DNA from: Schizophyllum amplum
Lineage: Eukaryota; Basidiomycota; Agaricomycetes; Agaricales; Schizophyllaceae
Assembly (NCBI GenBank): GCA_007026445.1
Contig: VDMD01000005.1
Coordinates: 682,001-746,000 of the forward strand
Direction of reading: 5' to 3'
Length of the DNA stretch: 64,000 bases
A model generated the notes under the pieces. That model was not told the DNA's origin. It was given only the letters and a program-made list of their open reading frames with translations, and ran no database searches. Position numbers and translations under genes: made by a program. This document shows, piece after piece, positions 43,356 to 57,243 of this stretch; the stretch's first letter is position 1; each line of letters opens with the position of its first letter.

Positions 43356-44343
43356 ATGTCCTACGCTTCTGTTGCTGCTACCAACGCTCCTCCAATTTCT
43401 GAGCAGGTAAGCCATAGGATAACGCCAACTGCGATGGTTTGGCTTACCGTTTCTGCAGCCGCACGCCGACCCCGCCCTCCTGACTACGGAAACTCCGCAA
43501 GCAGATAACGTCGCAGACGACGCGGCCAAAGTCACCATCGTTTCTCCCGACTACAAGGAGCATCCCGCGACCATCACCTCTGAGACCGCACCACCGCCCG
43601 ACATGGACAACTTCCCCGAGATGCCGTCTAGCGCTGGAGGCGCCGGAGGTAGCAAGAAGAACAAGAGATTCCAGGAGGCCGAAGCTGAAGGTGCCTACCT
43701 GCTCCAAGTCGCCAAGCATTATATCTTCCGCCCCGGCGTTGCTGGCGGTCTTGTTGGTCTCGGTGAGTCACGCGTTCTTCGTCACCAACGACGCTGGCTG
43801 ACTTTGCCGGAAGTGAACATCGGTCTTTTGGCCGGCGCAGCACGCGCGTTCTACGTCAACCCCGGCTACCGCCGCGACACCAAGGTTCTATCCTCCACCG
43901 CAGCTGCGACCCTTGCCCTTCTGGGTTTGGAAGGCTACGGCGCCGCGTGGTACGCGAACACACCCGGCGGCAAGGCCGAAGCGAAGAAGGCGAAGGAGGA
44001 AGGCACCCTCGTCTACAGACACACGCGCGAGGCGGTCCTTCGTCCTGGTGTTCTGGGTGGTCTTCTTGGCCTCGGTAAGCTTTGCCCTCTATATCTGCAA
44101 GGCGGGTCTCTGACCGCATTTTTCCAGTTAACGTCGGCATCTTGGGAGGCGTTGGCTACGTCTCGTATACCAACTGGGATAAGCCTTCGTGGGACAGGAG
44201 AATTGTGTCTGCTGTATCCGTAGGACTGTTGACGCTCTGGGGAGGCGAGGGGTACGTGCTACCAATGTTACAATTGTATGCCAACTCATTTTTGTTCCAG
44301 CTTTGTCGCAGAGCAGTACTACAAGGACCGTCACAGCAAGTAG
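43356..44343 (+). CDS. OM14-like mitochondrial outer-membrane protein with internal duplication
   Basis: Five exons, about 245 residues. The start MSYASVAATNAPPISEQ leads an acidic/Pro-rich soluble head (APPPDMDNFPEMPSSAGG). Two related membrane repeats follow. The first is YIFRPGVAGGLVGL|VNIGLLA with AAATLALLGLEGYGAAWYAN. The second is AVLRPGVLGGLLGL|VNVGILG with SAVSVGLLTLWGGEG, ending FVAEQYYKDRHSK. Each repeat has two predicted helices, four in all, and an intron falls at the same codon in the same phase (phase 1) in both. The ending resembles the C-terminus of yeast OM14 (LGLLTLDGI...KKYYSRYDKK), an outer mitochondrial membrane protein acting in ribosome docking. That resemblance is from memory, so the name is tentative; the duplication is plainly visible. 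Confidence 0.65.
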
Positions 44344-44510
44344 TTGTAGTAGAGATGGACCACGGACCCACCCATGTACCGTACTGTAAATTAATTCTTT
44401 CTTATGCTGCCCAGACTGGACACCGATTGCAATCATACCGTCACGACTCGCAGACCCTAGTGATCTTCCTTGGCGATTTTCAACTGGCAGAGAAGATACG
44501 AAGTGGAATA

Positions 44511-45359
44511 TACTGTAAGTACACAGCTGGCCATCAACTCACGCGCAGCGCATGAGAAAGGCTTGCGAGTAAATCAAGGGCTGCTCGCGGTTTACTCGCA
44601 AGTAGACTTCGGTTTGCTCACAATAAAGTCATCAGATGGACCATCAATTCCTTCTGTTGATGCGTCTTTGATGGGTCTGGACCTCACCGAAAGAGGTAAT
44701 CTTATGATCAAGTCACCGTAGGACCGTCACCGTTTGTTTTGCCGTACCGTGCGCGTGCCATTTTCTGCCTCCCTAGGCCGTAGACAGGAGACAACAACGA
44801 TTTATTATGCTACGTATACTGTGGTAGGATGTACGACTAAGAGCGGGGGACAAAGGGCTAGCGCGCAACCCGAAGAGCACGCGCCGGGAACGAGGTTGCG
44901 TCCACCACCCGTTACGCTCCGACGACGGCGCGCGCTTTGCGCGACGCTGTTCCTCCATGCATATTAGCGGCTGTCTGTAGTGAACAGGTTAGTATGTACT
45001 TTATAAGGGTACTATGCAACCTGCTACACACCTGGGCCAACGGCTCAACCAGAGACGGGGTCTGGACGGGGTGCAACAGTGAGGAGGACATGGCAGGAAG
45101 CAAGGCGCGCTGGACTTCACGAAACGACGAAGTTCCTCGATCGTCGTACGCGCCACCATGCGGTCCCATTTGCAAGCAACCCACGCCAGTCCCGTTGCTC
45201 GCGAGAAACTCGCAAGTCGCCCGCGATTTACTCGTGAGTAAAATGATGACTTTTTTGTGATCTGCACGCAATCTGACTGCGCGCAAACCGCGAGCTGCGC
45301 ACGATTTACTCGTGAGTATTTCAGCTTGCAAGTAAATCACGAGTTAGATTCTGGCAGTG
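44511..45359. mobile_element. Non-autonomous DNA element with degenerate terminal inverted repeats
   Basis: The left end reads TACTG..., the right end on the opposite strand CACTG.... TA dinucleotides flank both (44509-44510 and 45360-45361), consistent with a TA target duplication. Subterminal inverted repeats of about 70 bases (left about 44564-44634, right about 45246-45312) share ACGAGTAAATC, GCTCGCGGTTT and AAAGTCATCA. A palindromic motif TACTCGTGAGTA or close variants recurs at least five times near both ends, as expected of transposase-binding subterminal repeats. No transposase frame, so non-autonomous, possibly Tc1/mariner-derived. Confidence 0.6.
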
Positions 45360-45361
45360 TA

Positions 45362-46774
45362 TGTGACCTCGGCCGCAAGCTCAAGCTGCTCAGAGACAGA
45401 TCTCTGAGGTTGCGGCGCGCGTGCTAACGCTTAGACGCACGCGTCTGCCGCGTGTAGCCCTCCCCTCACGCCACCAAGCACTGCCAGCGCCTGGTGCCGG
45501 TTAGCGCTGAGGTTGGACACATACCATGGAGCTGACACCTCAACGAATAGACTTACATCCGTGTCGAACTCGGAAGTCCATGCAGTTCGAGCTCTTGAAC
45601 GGGGATCGGCTGCCCCTGGATTTCAGCAACAGGACCCTACTGATACTCGAGTTTTTCGCTAGTGGAGACAACAGAACATTGTCCGCCTTTGCCCTCCCAT
45701 GTACTTCGACGGCTTAGATCGGACATAATTTTTTTCACGACTCCCAGCAAACTCCCAGCCCCAACCTGCCTGCCAAACTGCGCTCTTGCTTCGAACGCTC
45801 ACCGCATCCCGCTCAATATATTTCCAAGGATACGTGTCATTCTGGCATCGGCGTTCTACAACTACGACGATAACGCACTTCATGATGCTCTTCTTCACGT
45901 CCTGCCATCGCTGCATACTGTTCGCCTCTCATATTCGGTCGCCATACCGGCTAAATCGGGGTTTTTTTCCAGAATATAGAGTCCATAATCGCCAGATATC
46001 CGCGTCAGGTGCGCGTCAGTATATCTCTTGACGTGGGCAAGCCGTGAGTCACTGCTCGTGAGTGAATGCAATCGACAGCGTGAACGTTCCCACCATTTAA
46101 GTAAGCACCTTCGTTCACTTCTTCGTCTCAGGCCAAGGACACTCGTGGACAACATGGTTATGGAATAGTACGTGTTAGAGCTCTCCCGCCCATCCATATA
46201 ACTGATCGATGATTCACCAGGCCCAGTATGACTTCAAGTTGATCTCTGGCGCAGAAGAGGCGAGGCTGTCCGTTGGCCGCTCCAACATTTCCACGTCGAT
46301 AAGTAGAATGGCATGACCCATGCGTGTCCGTCCCTGGTTGCATGTACCTGCGAGTTCAACCAGTGGGCGTGATACCACTCGACGTCCATGCTCAACGTGC
46401 TAGCGGACCGGTGAGCGCTTCTGTTCGACTACTATCTTATTCCTGGCTTCTCCTCTCTGGCTTGGCTTAGCTTCAGTGCGGGAAAACGAGCCTCGGCATA
46501 CGCTTCCTCGTTCACAGGCAAGTAGACGTCCCGGTGAGCCCTTTCTCTGCCAGCGGGCTTCAGCTCCTTGCAAAAGGTTGCTAATCTCGCGCTTCAGTAC
46601 CGAAGGCTCCTTATGAGTACGCGTCCCACATAATTTGGGCATCCTATTGGCGGTTCTTCTCCTCGGGAATGCTTCCCATGCCGCCGCTATGCGTATAAGA
46701 AGCTCTCCGCGAGCATGGTGGAGGTACTGATCTTCCCCAGAGTTTTAAGTGCTTTCCGCGCGATTGCTGCTGAC
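45362..46774. other. Intergenic, no gene supported; core promoter at right
   Basis: About 1.4 kb. Short frames show no domain or splice logic. A possible TATA element (TATAAG, 46694-46699) lies about 76 bases before the chosen ATG of the membrane protein. Confidence 0.55.
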
Positions 46775-48201
46775 ATGACGCCGGACGAGAAGAGCGGCCT
46801 TCTCATTTTTGGATCGCACGAGGCCAAAAATGTCTCCGTGTTGATATTCATTACCATCGTCTATGGTGCGTTCGAGCGTCGGTTTGGTGGTGAACACAAC
46901 TTGACGCTCCTCTGCAGGCATTTGTCTCTGCGTGACTCCCGTTGCCCTATATACCCTACTGTGAGTACATCGATGGTTTCATTGCAACTCTACTGATATA
47001 TCCAGGCGTCGAGAAAAGACACGGCAGACGGTCATCCAGCTCATCGTCGTGATATTCCTTTTCTGTGTTATGTCCCTCTACACCGCGTCGGTTGGGTTAC
47101 TAGTCATCTGGCAAATTAGCCAAACACTCTCGCACCTGGAAGAGGGCCTGACCGCACGACTCATGTATACGGACAACTCGCTGCTTTGGAATTACATACT
47201 CGAGACGTGGATGCAGCCTATACAGGTACGATGGCAGATCTACAGTCAATATACGCGGTATGACGCGTCAAGTCAGTTCATTGCAGGAGATGCTGTGATC
47301 ATCTGGCGAGCATGGGTGTTCTGGCAAAGCTCTCTTCTGGTGCACATCGTTCTTGTCACCTTCCTGCTCGCCGATACTGGTACGCCCGACATCTTACCTT
47401 TCAACATGAGCATTCCGTCTGACGCAGAGCCTCTAGCCATCGCAATATTCTCAGGTGTCTACGCCACTGAGCGCATACTGGTCTCCCTCGACAACCCCGC
47501 TCTTGGAGCTGACTTAGCTTCGGCAACTGTCTTCCTATCCTTCGGTGCAAATCTTGTCGCGACGACGCTCATCGCTATCAAGGCTCGGTGCGGTACTTTC
47601 TCTTCTTCCCTGACCTCCTACTGATGCTTCCTCCGATCAATATAGTCAGCATCGGCAGCTAATGCGCGAGGCATTTCCGAACATGTCGCACGCCAGCAGC
47701 AACAACCGCGTGACGAGGAATGAGAGCGTTCTCTTCGTCTTGATAGAAAGTGGAGCTTTACTTTGCGCGGCGCAGGTGAGCCTCAACTCAGTATGATTGA
47801 TCATCATGCTTGCTCAATATTCTCGAAGATGGCGTACGCAATTCTCGCCCTCGTCGACACCGTCAATCTCTCCCCGCTCGACTGGGCGCGCAGCTTCATG
47901 GCATTGTTTTGTCAACTGCTTGCAGTGAGCACATCATCTCTGGAGGGATACCCATTAAGCTGACGCATGCTAGAACATGAACCCTATCCTCGTCATCATC
48001 ATCGTTCGCCTACGCATGTCTGTCATCGACAAGACGACCTTACAGTTGACGACGATGAGCCAAGCGCAGTCCCAAGTTGCGTTGTCTCGGGGAGATGTCG
48101 AACAGGACCAGGAGAAGGAGGAAGCCACATGGGCTCGGGAGGTGACCCCGCTGGCTTCTCCATCTGAGAGGTCGAGTCCGCCCGACAATGCGAGCGCTTG
48201 A
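46775..48201 (+). CDS. Seven-helix membrane protein of a mushroom-specific family
   Basis: A multi-exon membrane protein of about 330 residues, typical of the large families of seven-helix proteins in Agaricomycetes whose function is unknown. Helices are apparent in VSVLIFITIVYGICLCVTPV, VIQLIVVIFLFCVMSLYTAS, GDAVIIWRAWVFW, VHIVLVTFLLAD, IAIFSGVYATER, TVFLSFGANLVATTLIAIKA and ESVLFVLIESGALLCAAQ, with another in MNPILVIIIVRLRM. The GDAVIIWRAWVFW motif recurs in this family. The cytoplasmic tail is Ser/Glu-rich, ending PPDNASA. The ATG at 46775 (MTPDEKSGLLIF) is preferred over 46715 because the TATA-like element at 46694 is too close to the latter. About seven introns; intact. Receptor role is possible but unproven. 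Confidence 0.87.
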
Positions 48202-48636
48202 CGGCGAACTCTGCAGGAGTACTACCCACCACGGTGAGCGATAGGCTGTCAGATTGAGCCTGACCGCTTCCGGTGATCCAGCTGGCCTACTTACAAAGCA
48301 ATGCTTTGCGAGTGTGACATTGGGGTCAGGTGTCCGTAGGAGGCTTAATAGGTAGGTACTTATGGAGGATTTCTCCTTGTACTTGAAGACAGTATACATA
48401 CCCAGCATGCCGTAAAGATATATTCGATGAAGAAAACCTCCGGGTTGCATGCTGCTTTACATCTCTGAGCGCTGGAAACTTGAGCCTCAGCGGCACAAAC
48501 ATTGCAGGGCATGCCGAAGTGACGGGCGGTGCCGAGTCGGGGCGAGGCGACGCCACACAACTGTTCCCCGTTGACGCACATAATGATCTCTCCGCTCAAT
48601 CCTCATGGAGCGCTGCCGATGCCTGTCCCCCCGTCA
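48202..48636. other. Intergenic, no gene supported
   Basis: About 435 bases between two plus-strand genes. An open frame continues upstream of the APP1 start but without family support. Nothing else noted. Confidence 0.6.
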
Positions 48637-51008
48637 TGTCTGATAGTATGAGGTCCTGGAGGTCGACGGCATCTGCAGGCCTCTCCGCACTGCGCACTCT
48701 CGCTCAACAGAACATCAGTCGCACACCTTCTCAGCAGCAGGTCCAAGGCACGGAGTCGAACGCACAGAGACAGACATGGAAACAATGGGCTGGCCAGAAA
48801 CTCAGAGGTCAGCCTGGAGACAACTTCAGGCCAGACCTAGAGAGAATCAGTTTGTTCCCTGGCTGGGCGGTCCGACGCTACGCGAAGCCAGATTCAGGTG
48901 CGTCTTGACCGTGCACCTTGCCTGCGTCATACTCACGAATAGATAGATGCATTCGAAGTCGATGTATACGTGTCTGGTTTCGCATCAGTGCATTCCGCGC
49001 CAGACTTTGCGAGCAGGTCGCAACGAGCGTTTATTCGCCTCGCTAAAGGTGCGAGAGCTACACTTGCTGCAGTTCTCTGCTGACGATTGGTAGGTTTCGC
49101 ATCTTTACCGAAGCTCGCTGAAGGCAATGGCGCGCTCAGACCCTCCAAATCTACCGAGCAAATCTTGCAGTCGATCAAGCTCCCCGCACGTCCAGAAGAT
49201 ATGACGGAGGAGACAGAGATGGAAGCCCTAGAGCGCGAATTCCAGAGAGCTAACGAGGAAGAGCTCGAACCACAGACACCTACAACACCTACGACACCGT
49301 CAACACGCTCTTCATCTCCCGAATTGTTTGAAGATGATTCCATTCTCCAGAAATTACACGACAATCTGGAATCCCGTCTGCGACCTTTCTGGTCGTCTGT
49401 ACTTCCTTCTCGACCCGTCCGCGTACGACTGTATGCCGCTCCCGATGGCTCCCCTGATGGTACTGCGACGAAGTCTGAACACGGCCCCGTCGCGTCCGCA
49501 AATGTAACGACCAGCGCCGACGGTAGCTTTGAGGCGCTGTTCCGTTTACCCTGGGAACATCTGTGCCAACATCCGGAAGCCCTCCACATCGCGTTCGGGC
49601 AACCTCAGCAAGAGCATAACTTCGCCGTTGTCGCAGACCTCATGCCTCCGAGACCCACTCTCCAGCAACAGTCGCCGTACGGAGAAGTACAGGAAAGCCC
49701 TCCGATGGACGCACAGCGGCTGAAGACACCGACTTGCAGCACGGACACGCGAATACGTCTGACCCATTCACGCTTGCGGGTCATTTCTGACATCGACGAC
49801 ACTGTCAAGCGCGCGAATGTCACCGATGGAGCTCGCGCAGTCTTCCACACCGTCTTCGTCAAGGAACTCAGCGAGATCGTTATACCTGGTATGGGGGAGT
49901 GGTATGAAACCATGTTCAACCGCGGCGTCCGATTCCACTATGTTGTACGTGAGACGCCGCTGCTACTTACTTTTCTGACCGCCATGATAGTCAAACGGGC
50001 CATTCGAGATGCTTCCAATACTAGAGGAGTTCTTCCGATTATCGAAGCTGCCTCCAGGTGCGAGCATTTGTGTTGTATTCACGTTTGTCCCTAAGATTGA
50101 GCAGGTTCCGTGAAACTAAAATCTTACGCTGGTCGATCCCTGTTCACCGGACTTCTGTCCGCACCAGCTACTCGCAAGCGAGCAGGGGTCCAGGACATAC
50201 TAGATGTCTTTCCTGAATCTAAATTCATATTGATTGGCGACTCCGGTGAACAAGATATCGAGCTGTATGCCGAGTGCGTTGTCATATCCCACCATCTTCC
50301 CTTGCTGATATTTGAGGTAGGTTTGCGCGGGAAAGACCTTCACAAATCCTTGGTGTCTTCATCCGGGACGTCAATACTGGCGAACCGCTTGATGATCCGA
50401 CGGGCACCTCGACCACGTCTATACCATTCGGCGCTGGGCTCCTTGACACTTCCCTAGAACCACCCAGCCTACCACCCCGTCCGCCCACAGCCTTGGTGCG
50501 CGATCCTACCGCGCGACCAGGCAGAAGGGCCGTTCCTGCAACTGGTACGGGCAAGATGTCGCGCAAGGCTGTATCCGAGGATCATGGATACTTGGTCCCA
50601 AACCTCGTCGCCGAGCCGGAGACTATCGACGAAGACGATACGAAAGCCGGCGGCTCGATTTCTGAACAGTGGCCCCCGACTGAGCAGCGGTCAGGCGGGA
50701 TGGAGCAGCCAACACGCACGCCGCCAATCAATATGCCGCGAAGGAATACCAGCTCGTCCGTCATGTCGTCGTCTGCTCCAAGCGGACGTTCGTACAGGAT
50801 ACGCTCGCGAACGCCGTCGGTGGCCAGTACGGCTTCGTCAACCATGCAGGGTCCGAAGATGAGCGAGCCTGAGCGACGAAGGTACGAGCTGCAGCTACGT
50901 GTGTACCGAGCGAGGGATATGATACCTGAACACATACCGTTCCGCGTGTTCCGCTCACCGGAAGAATGCGTGGAGGCGGAAGGATTGTTGAAGAAAATTG
51001 GGGTGTGA
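48637..51008 (+). CDS. APP1: APP1-like Mg-dependent phosphatidate phosphatase
   Basis: Converts phosphatidic acid to diacylglycerol at actin patches and endocytic sites. The start MSDSMRSWRSTASAGLSALR leads to ISLFPGWAVRRYA and DAFEVDVYVSGFASVHSA. A disordered segment follows (PQTPTTPTTPSTRSSSPE). The catalytic haloacid-dehalogenase-type motif is DIDDTVKRANV in RLRVISDIDDTVKRANVTDG, the DxDxT signature of the family. GMGEWYETMFNRGVRFHYV, then YAGRSLFTGLLS and FILIGDSGEQDIELYAE complete the conserved core. The C-terminal tail is Ser/Pro-rich (RNTSSSVMSSSAPSG) and ends in a conserved-looking helix (LRVYRARDMIPEHIPFRVF). About seven introns. The motif is intact; overall assignment is strong. Confidence 0.92.
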
Positions 51009-51460
51009 CTAGTTTGTACTACGTGTATTCCTGAGGCGTGTGGACTACTTATCGCATATGAAGTCCCTACATGTTCACGACTTTCTTTGATGGGTGTACA
51101 TGTAGTTAGCTTATTGGCTTTTATATAAGTAGCACGCTACGCTAAGTATCGTATCACATCGATCCCTCCTAAGGGCTGAGCGTTGCAGCGCTGAACCCTT
51201 GGCGTCCTCTCAGCCTTTTCTTTCTGTCCAGGGTGCGACTAGGTATGTAAGTAGCAAGGCCCAGAAGACTCCAAGAGTCCAAGGAGGCATGACCTCATCT
51301 GGTGGGAAAGGCACCCACAGGCGTGACCGTGCGAACAACGCTTACTCATCGTCGACGTTCTGGCGCGAAATTTGCCTCGTCGTTCCCCAGACTCTCCGTC
51401 TAACCACCATCTTCCCTTCACTCAGCAAAAAATCATTTTACATCCGGTCTTTTTCTTAAT
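51009..51460. promoter_or_regulatory. DED1 upstream region with distant TATA
   Basis: TATATAA at 51122-51128 lies over 300 bases before the DED1 ATG. Pyrimidine-rich sequence just before the ATG (CTTCCCTTCACTCAG, then TCTTTTTCTT) suggests a 5' UTR intron or leader. No coding frame. Confidence 0.5.
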
Positions 51461-53579
<2,119 letters not shown>

Positions 53580-54185
53580 ACCTTCCGCTCTTTCCATATT
53601 TCGTCACCGACCTATGGCTCGACTCACGTCCTATGCCTTCCCTTCCTTCATGTCTCTGGATCTCGTTATGCTGCTTTGTTGATCATCCGCCTTTCTCGTT
53701 CCCCTCATGATATCGTCCCGTCCCGTCTCGTCTCTCAAATCTCTACGTCGTTGCACGTTTCATACATATTGCATCCCCATCCACATCGCATCGCAGTATC
53801 TTATTCAACGTGCTTCCGCCTCGTCAGTCCTCGTCGCAATACCTGTTTTCTGCATCTAGCATATACCCTGCACTTATTACTGTATTGCGCAGCATTATCG
53901 CACAATGTTCTCCATGGACTGACTTATAGATCATATACATGACTTAGAGATTTACACGATACAGCCCGCCTGTACTTCTAGCGACGAGACACCCCTCTTC
54001 TATTCTGCCTTCGCTGCTTCGGCAGCCTTGTTTTATCTAGATACTAACGCCCACTTTTGTATGTACATGAGTCAATGAGAGGAAGATGAAAGGCAAAGTG
54101 GTGGACGTCCTTCGTAACGGTATTGAGCCTGAAGATGTGCATGACTGCGTATGACTCACTTGCATCTTTCTTGTTTTTTACCTTC
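53580..54185. other. Intergenic, DED1 3' flank and MFS promoter
   Basis: About 600 bases, pyrimidine-rich at first. No gene seen. A long 3' UTR of DED1 is likely. Confidence 0.65.
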
Positions 54186-56787
54186 ATGGTCGAAGCACAG
54201 TCGATGCTGTCGGAGGGCAATGTCGATATCACGGCGCTGAGGATGTTCTCTGTTGAGGAAGAGGGGTTTCGACCAAGCTCGAATATTTCGCCGTCTACGG
54301 GCCCAACAGAGTCGCCACCCCTCGAAGCCGACTTCTTGGGCGAACCGGAACCTCAATCTCGGAAGTTCAATGACATGTCTTTCGTCCAGGTGGCGCTCAT
54401 CCTGTGCAGGTACGTAGGAATAGTCACATATCATCGCCGCCGCCACCTGCTCCTCCTTCTCCACAAACACTCCCGACCCTGTCCAGAACTGATATGATCA
54501 TATTTTTATCAAAGCTTAGGACTCGCAATGTTTCTTTTCGCTATAGGCACGTCTGAGCGTCTGTCATTACTTCGACGCCGAAATCTGACGATCTGAACTT
54601 TATTCCTCAGAAGAAACAATCGTTGCCACCTCAGTCGCGACTATTGGCTCTGCACTAAAAATCAATTCCTCGCTTACCTGGATATCGACCTCTTACATGC
54701 TCACAACCACCGTCATCCAGCCCATAACGGGACGCATCGCTGTGAGTTTCATTTGACAATTCATTGAAACCCTACTTAACTTCGGACCGGGCGGCGCGGC
54801 AGGATGCCGTCGGTTGCAAGCGCTTTCTGCTCATCGAGCTGTGGATATTCGTTATTGGAAACACTATTGCGGGGACGAGCACAACGTTGGCACAGCTCAT
54901 CGTCGGTCGGCTCATCAGTGGCATAGGGGGCGCGGGTATGCTTTCTATGGTCTGTGTTCTGGTGTCCCGTAAGCACTGCTGTGTTGTCTCATAAGTTGGA
55001 CACACACTGACACGTCGCGCGCTGTGCAGATCTCACGAACGAACGCCAGCGGGCATCCTACATGAACATCATCAACTTTGTCTTTATCATCGCGGACTCA
55101 TTAGGCCCGATCTTGGGAGGCGCACTTTCCAGCTCGGGAAACTGGCGCTGGATGTAGGTCTTTCTTCTTTTTAGTGAGTCTACAGGGCAGTTGCTGAGGC
55201 AGGCGTTGTTGCTTTACAGCTTCCTGCTCAACGCGCCTGTGGCCCCCGTCAGTATGTGCATTTCTTTCCTAGGTTCTCCTCGTCTTACACACGCCAGTCA
55301 CCTTCCTCATCATGCGTTACCTCGACGCACCCATGCCGTCGACATCGATCCGGTCGCTTCAGGACGTGCTAACTAAGGTTGACCTCGGTGGCATGTTTAC
55401 CCTCATGGCGTGCCTCAGCTTTCTTGTCGTAGCGCTCAACTCAGGTGGTCAGACGGCTTCATGGGGCTCACCGCTTCTTATCGGCCTACTTGTGGTCGTT
55501 GGTGTATCCGGCGCCGCATTCTGGGTTATCGAAAAATACGCACGCATGCCCATAGCCCCGACGCGGCTGTTTGTGCATTGGCAGTGGCGGAATGTCCCTT
55601 TGATGTTGAGTGGGGCTGACTTCGTTTGGCTCATTATGTGCGCATCCTGACGAGAAACAGTCAACCGGACACTGTTGTTCTTCCATAATTTTGCTCTGGT
55701 ACGTCGACGATTGTTGCCACGAATGATGCGATATCTGAACCACTGACTCTAGATCTTCTACGTGCCTAGTGCGTTGCCAACTTTCGTCGTTGAGCCTTGA
55801 CTGGACACCAGCAGTTTTTCTCCAGGTCATCGGCCTCGACACCCTCAAAGCTTCCGCTCTGATCATTCCCTTCCTGTTTATGGCATCGGTGTCAAGCACG
55901 TTCGCGAACGAATTGACATCGAAGTATGGCTACATTCGTTTAGCTATGGTTTGCGGCCTTGTCGTGCTGCCCATTGGGATGGTGAGAGTGTTTGTCACCG
56001 CTATCCATGTCTGATTATTGACAATGGATGCAGGGACTCATGTCTAGCTTGAGGGAGTCGAGTTCTGTGTCGAGAATTGTCGGGTATTCCCTCGTTTCTG
56101 GTTTCGGTTTCGGTGCGGTGCGTGCACTGACAGAGTATGTGATGGAAAGCGACTGATGCTTTAGACAGGGTACGCAACTCATGCTAGTCATGGCGCAAGT
56201 CGGACTGCCTGCCGATGAGCTCTCCACCGTGACGGCGCTTGTAGGCGCAGCGCCGACCCTTGGTGGCGTACTGGGTGTGGCCGTCATGGGATCAGGTGAG
56301 CTTCCTTAATTCCTTGTCATTTCGCAGACAATTCATCTCATCGTATACAGTGATCAACACGGCGTTCCAGGCAAACCTCGATTCCTCGCCCGTCCTTGCG
56401 AACAGCACAATTCCCCTCAACGCCAACGACGTCGTGACCACGCTCTCAAGATTCTCCCAACATGATCCCGCCCGCGATGCCGTCGTCAGCGCGTACGTTT
56501 CCTCATGGCAGCGCGGGTGCTACCTGCTCGTCGGTGTCGCCGGGCTGCAGATCTTGCTCTGTTGTTTGGTGCGGCAAGTCGAGTTCGACTCGCACGGAAA
56601 GCGCGACGGTCCTGGTCCCGAGGCTCCCGTAGAATCTGCGGACCTTGGCGACAATGATCAGAATCCGGCGTTTGAACTTCGTCGTCGGGGTGAGAGGGTG
56701 AATCGTGAGGAGTCTGAGGAGCTGACCGGGGAGGCCGAAGAAACTCAGGGCCAGACAGCCTTGATGAACGAAGTGCGAGTGCAGTGA
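54186..56787 (+). CDS. MFS drug:H+ antiporter (DHA2-type)
   Basis: A major facilitator transporter of the 14-helix type, probably exporting toxic compounds or amino acids at the plasma or vacuolar membrane. Start MVEAQSMLSEGNVDITAL, with a cytoplasmic head (RPSSNISPSTGPTESPPLE). Helix 1 runs LGLAMFLFAI|EETIVATSVAT, followed by STSYMLTTTVIQPITGRI (helix 2) and FLLIELWIFVIGNTIAG. LIVGRLISGIGGAGMLSM and IIADSLGPILGGALSSSG match the antiporter motif C pattern. WRWIFLLNAPVAPV is characteristic of the family. The C-terminal part reaches YLLVGVAGLQILLCCLV and a hydrophilic tail ending NEVRVQ. About ten introns; the one after LFAI seems to need a GC donor (54547-54548). Substrate cannot be inferred. 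Frame intact. Confidence 0.9.
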
Positions 56788-57243
56788 AGTCCCATCCAGG
56801 CTTTGTCTCCTGTGGGGGGAGAGAAATGGGACATGTGAGCGTAGGAATGACCGAAGTTGTCCTAGCTAAGCGCTTAGTATATCGCGCAAGTTAACAGACA
56901 GACGGCCATAAGTGCAGAATGGAAGATCCACAGGAGATTTACAGATTGTAAAGGCCTAGAAATGTGTCTGGTAGTGGTAGCCGTAGATGAACGACCGAGT
57001 TGAAGTTCAACTTGCTTCAACACGAAGTACTTACCCCTGAGATCGGCGCACGTGGTGTGCCCACGCGACCTGGGGAGGCGCTAGGCGGACCAAGTGCGGA
57101 CCGCTCTCAAGCAGCTCTCAACGTTGACCCATCCACCATTGTCAAGCTCCTCGATCGTTCCCCACAGATCTTCCGAAAAGTTGACTTCCTGTTACCCGAC
57201 TAAAACATCTTCACTTCTTTCCAAGGACACCTCACTTCCCATC
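56788..57243. other. Intergenic, MFS 3' flank and Sds3 promoter
   Basis: About 455 bases. No coding signal and no clear TATA box. Confidence 0.65.
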
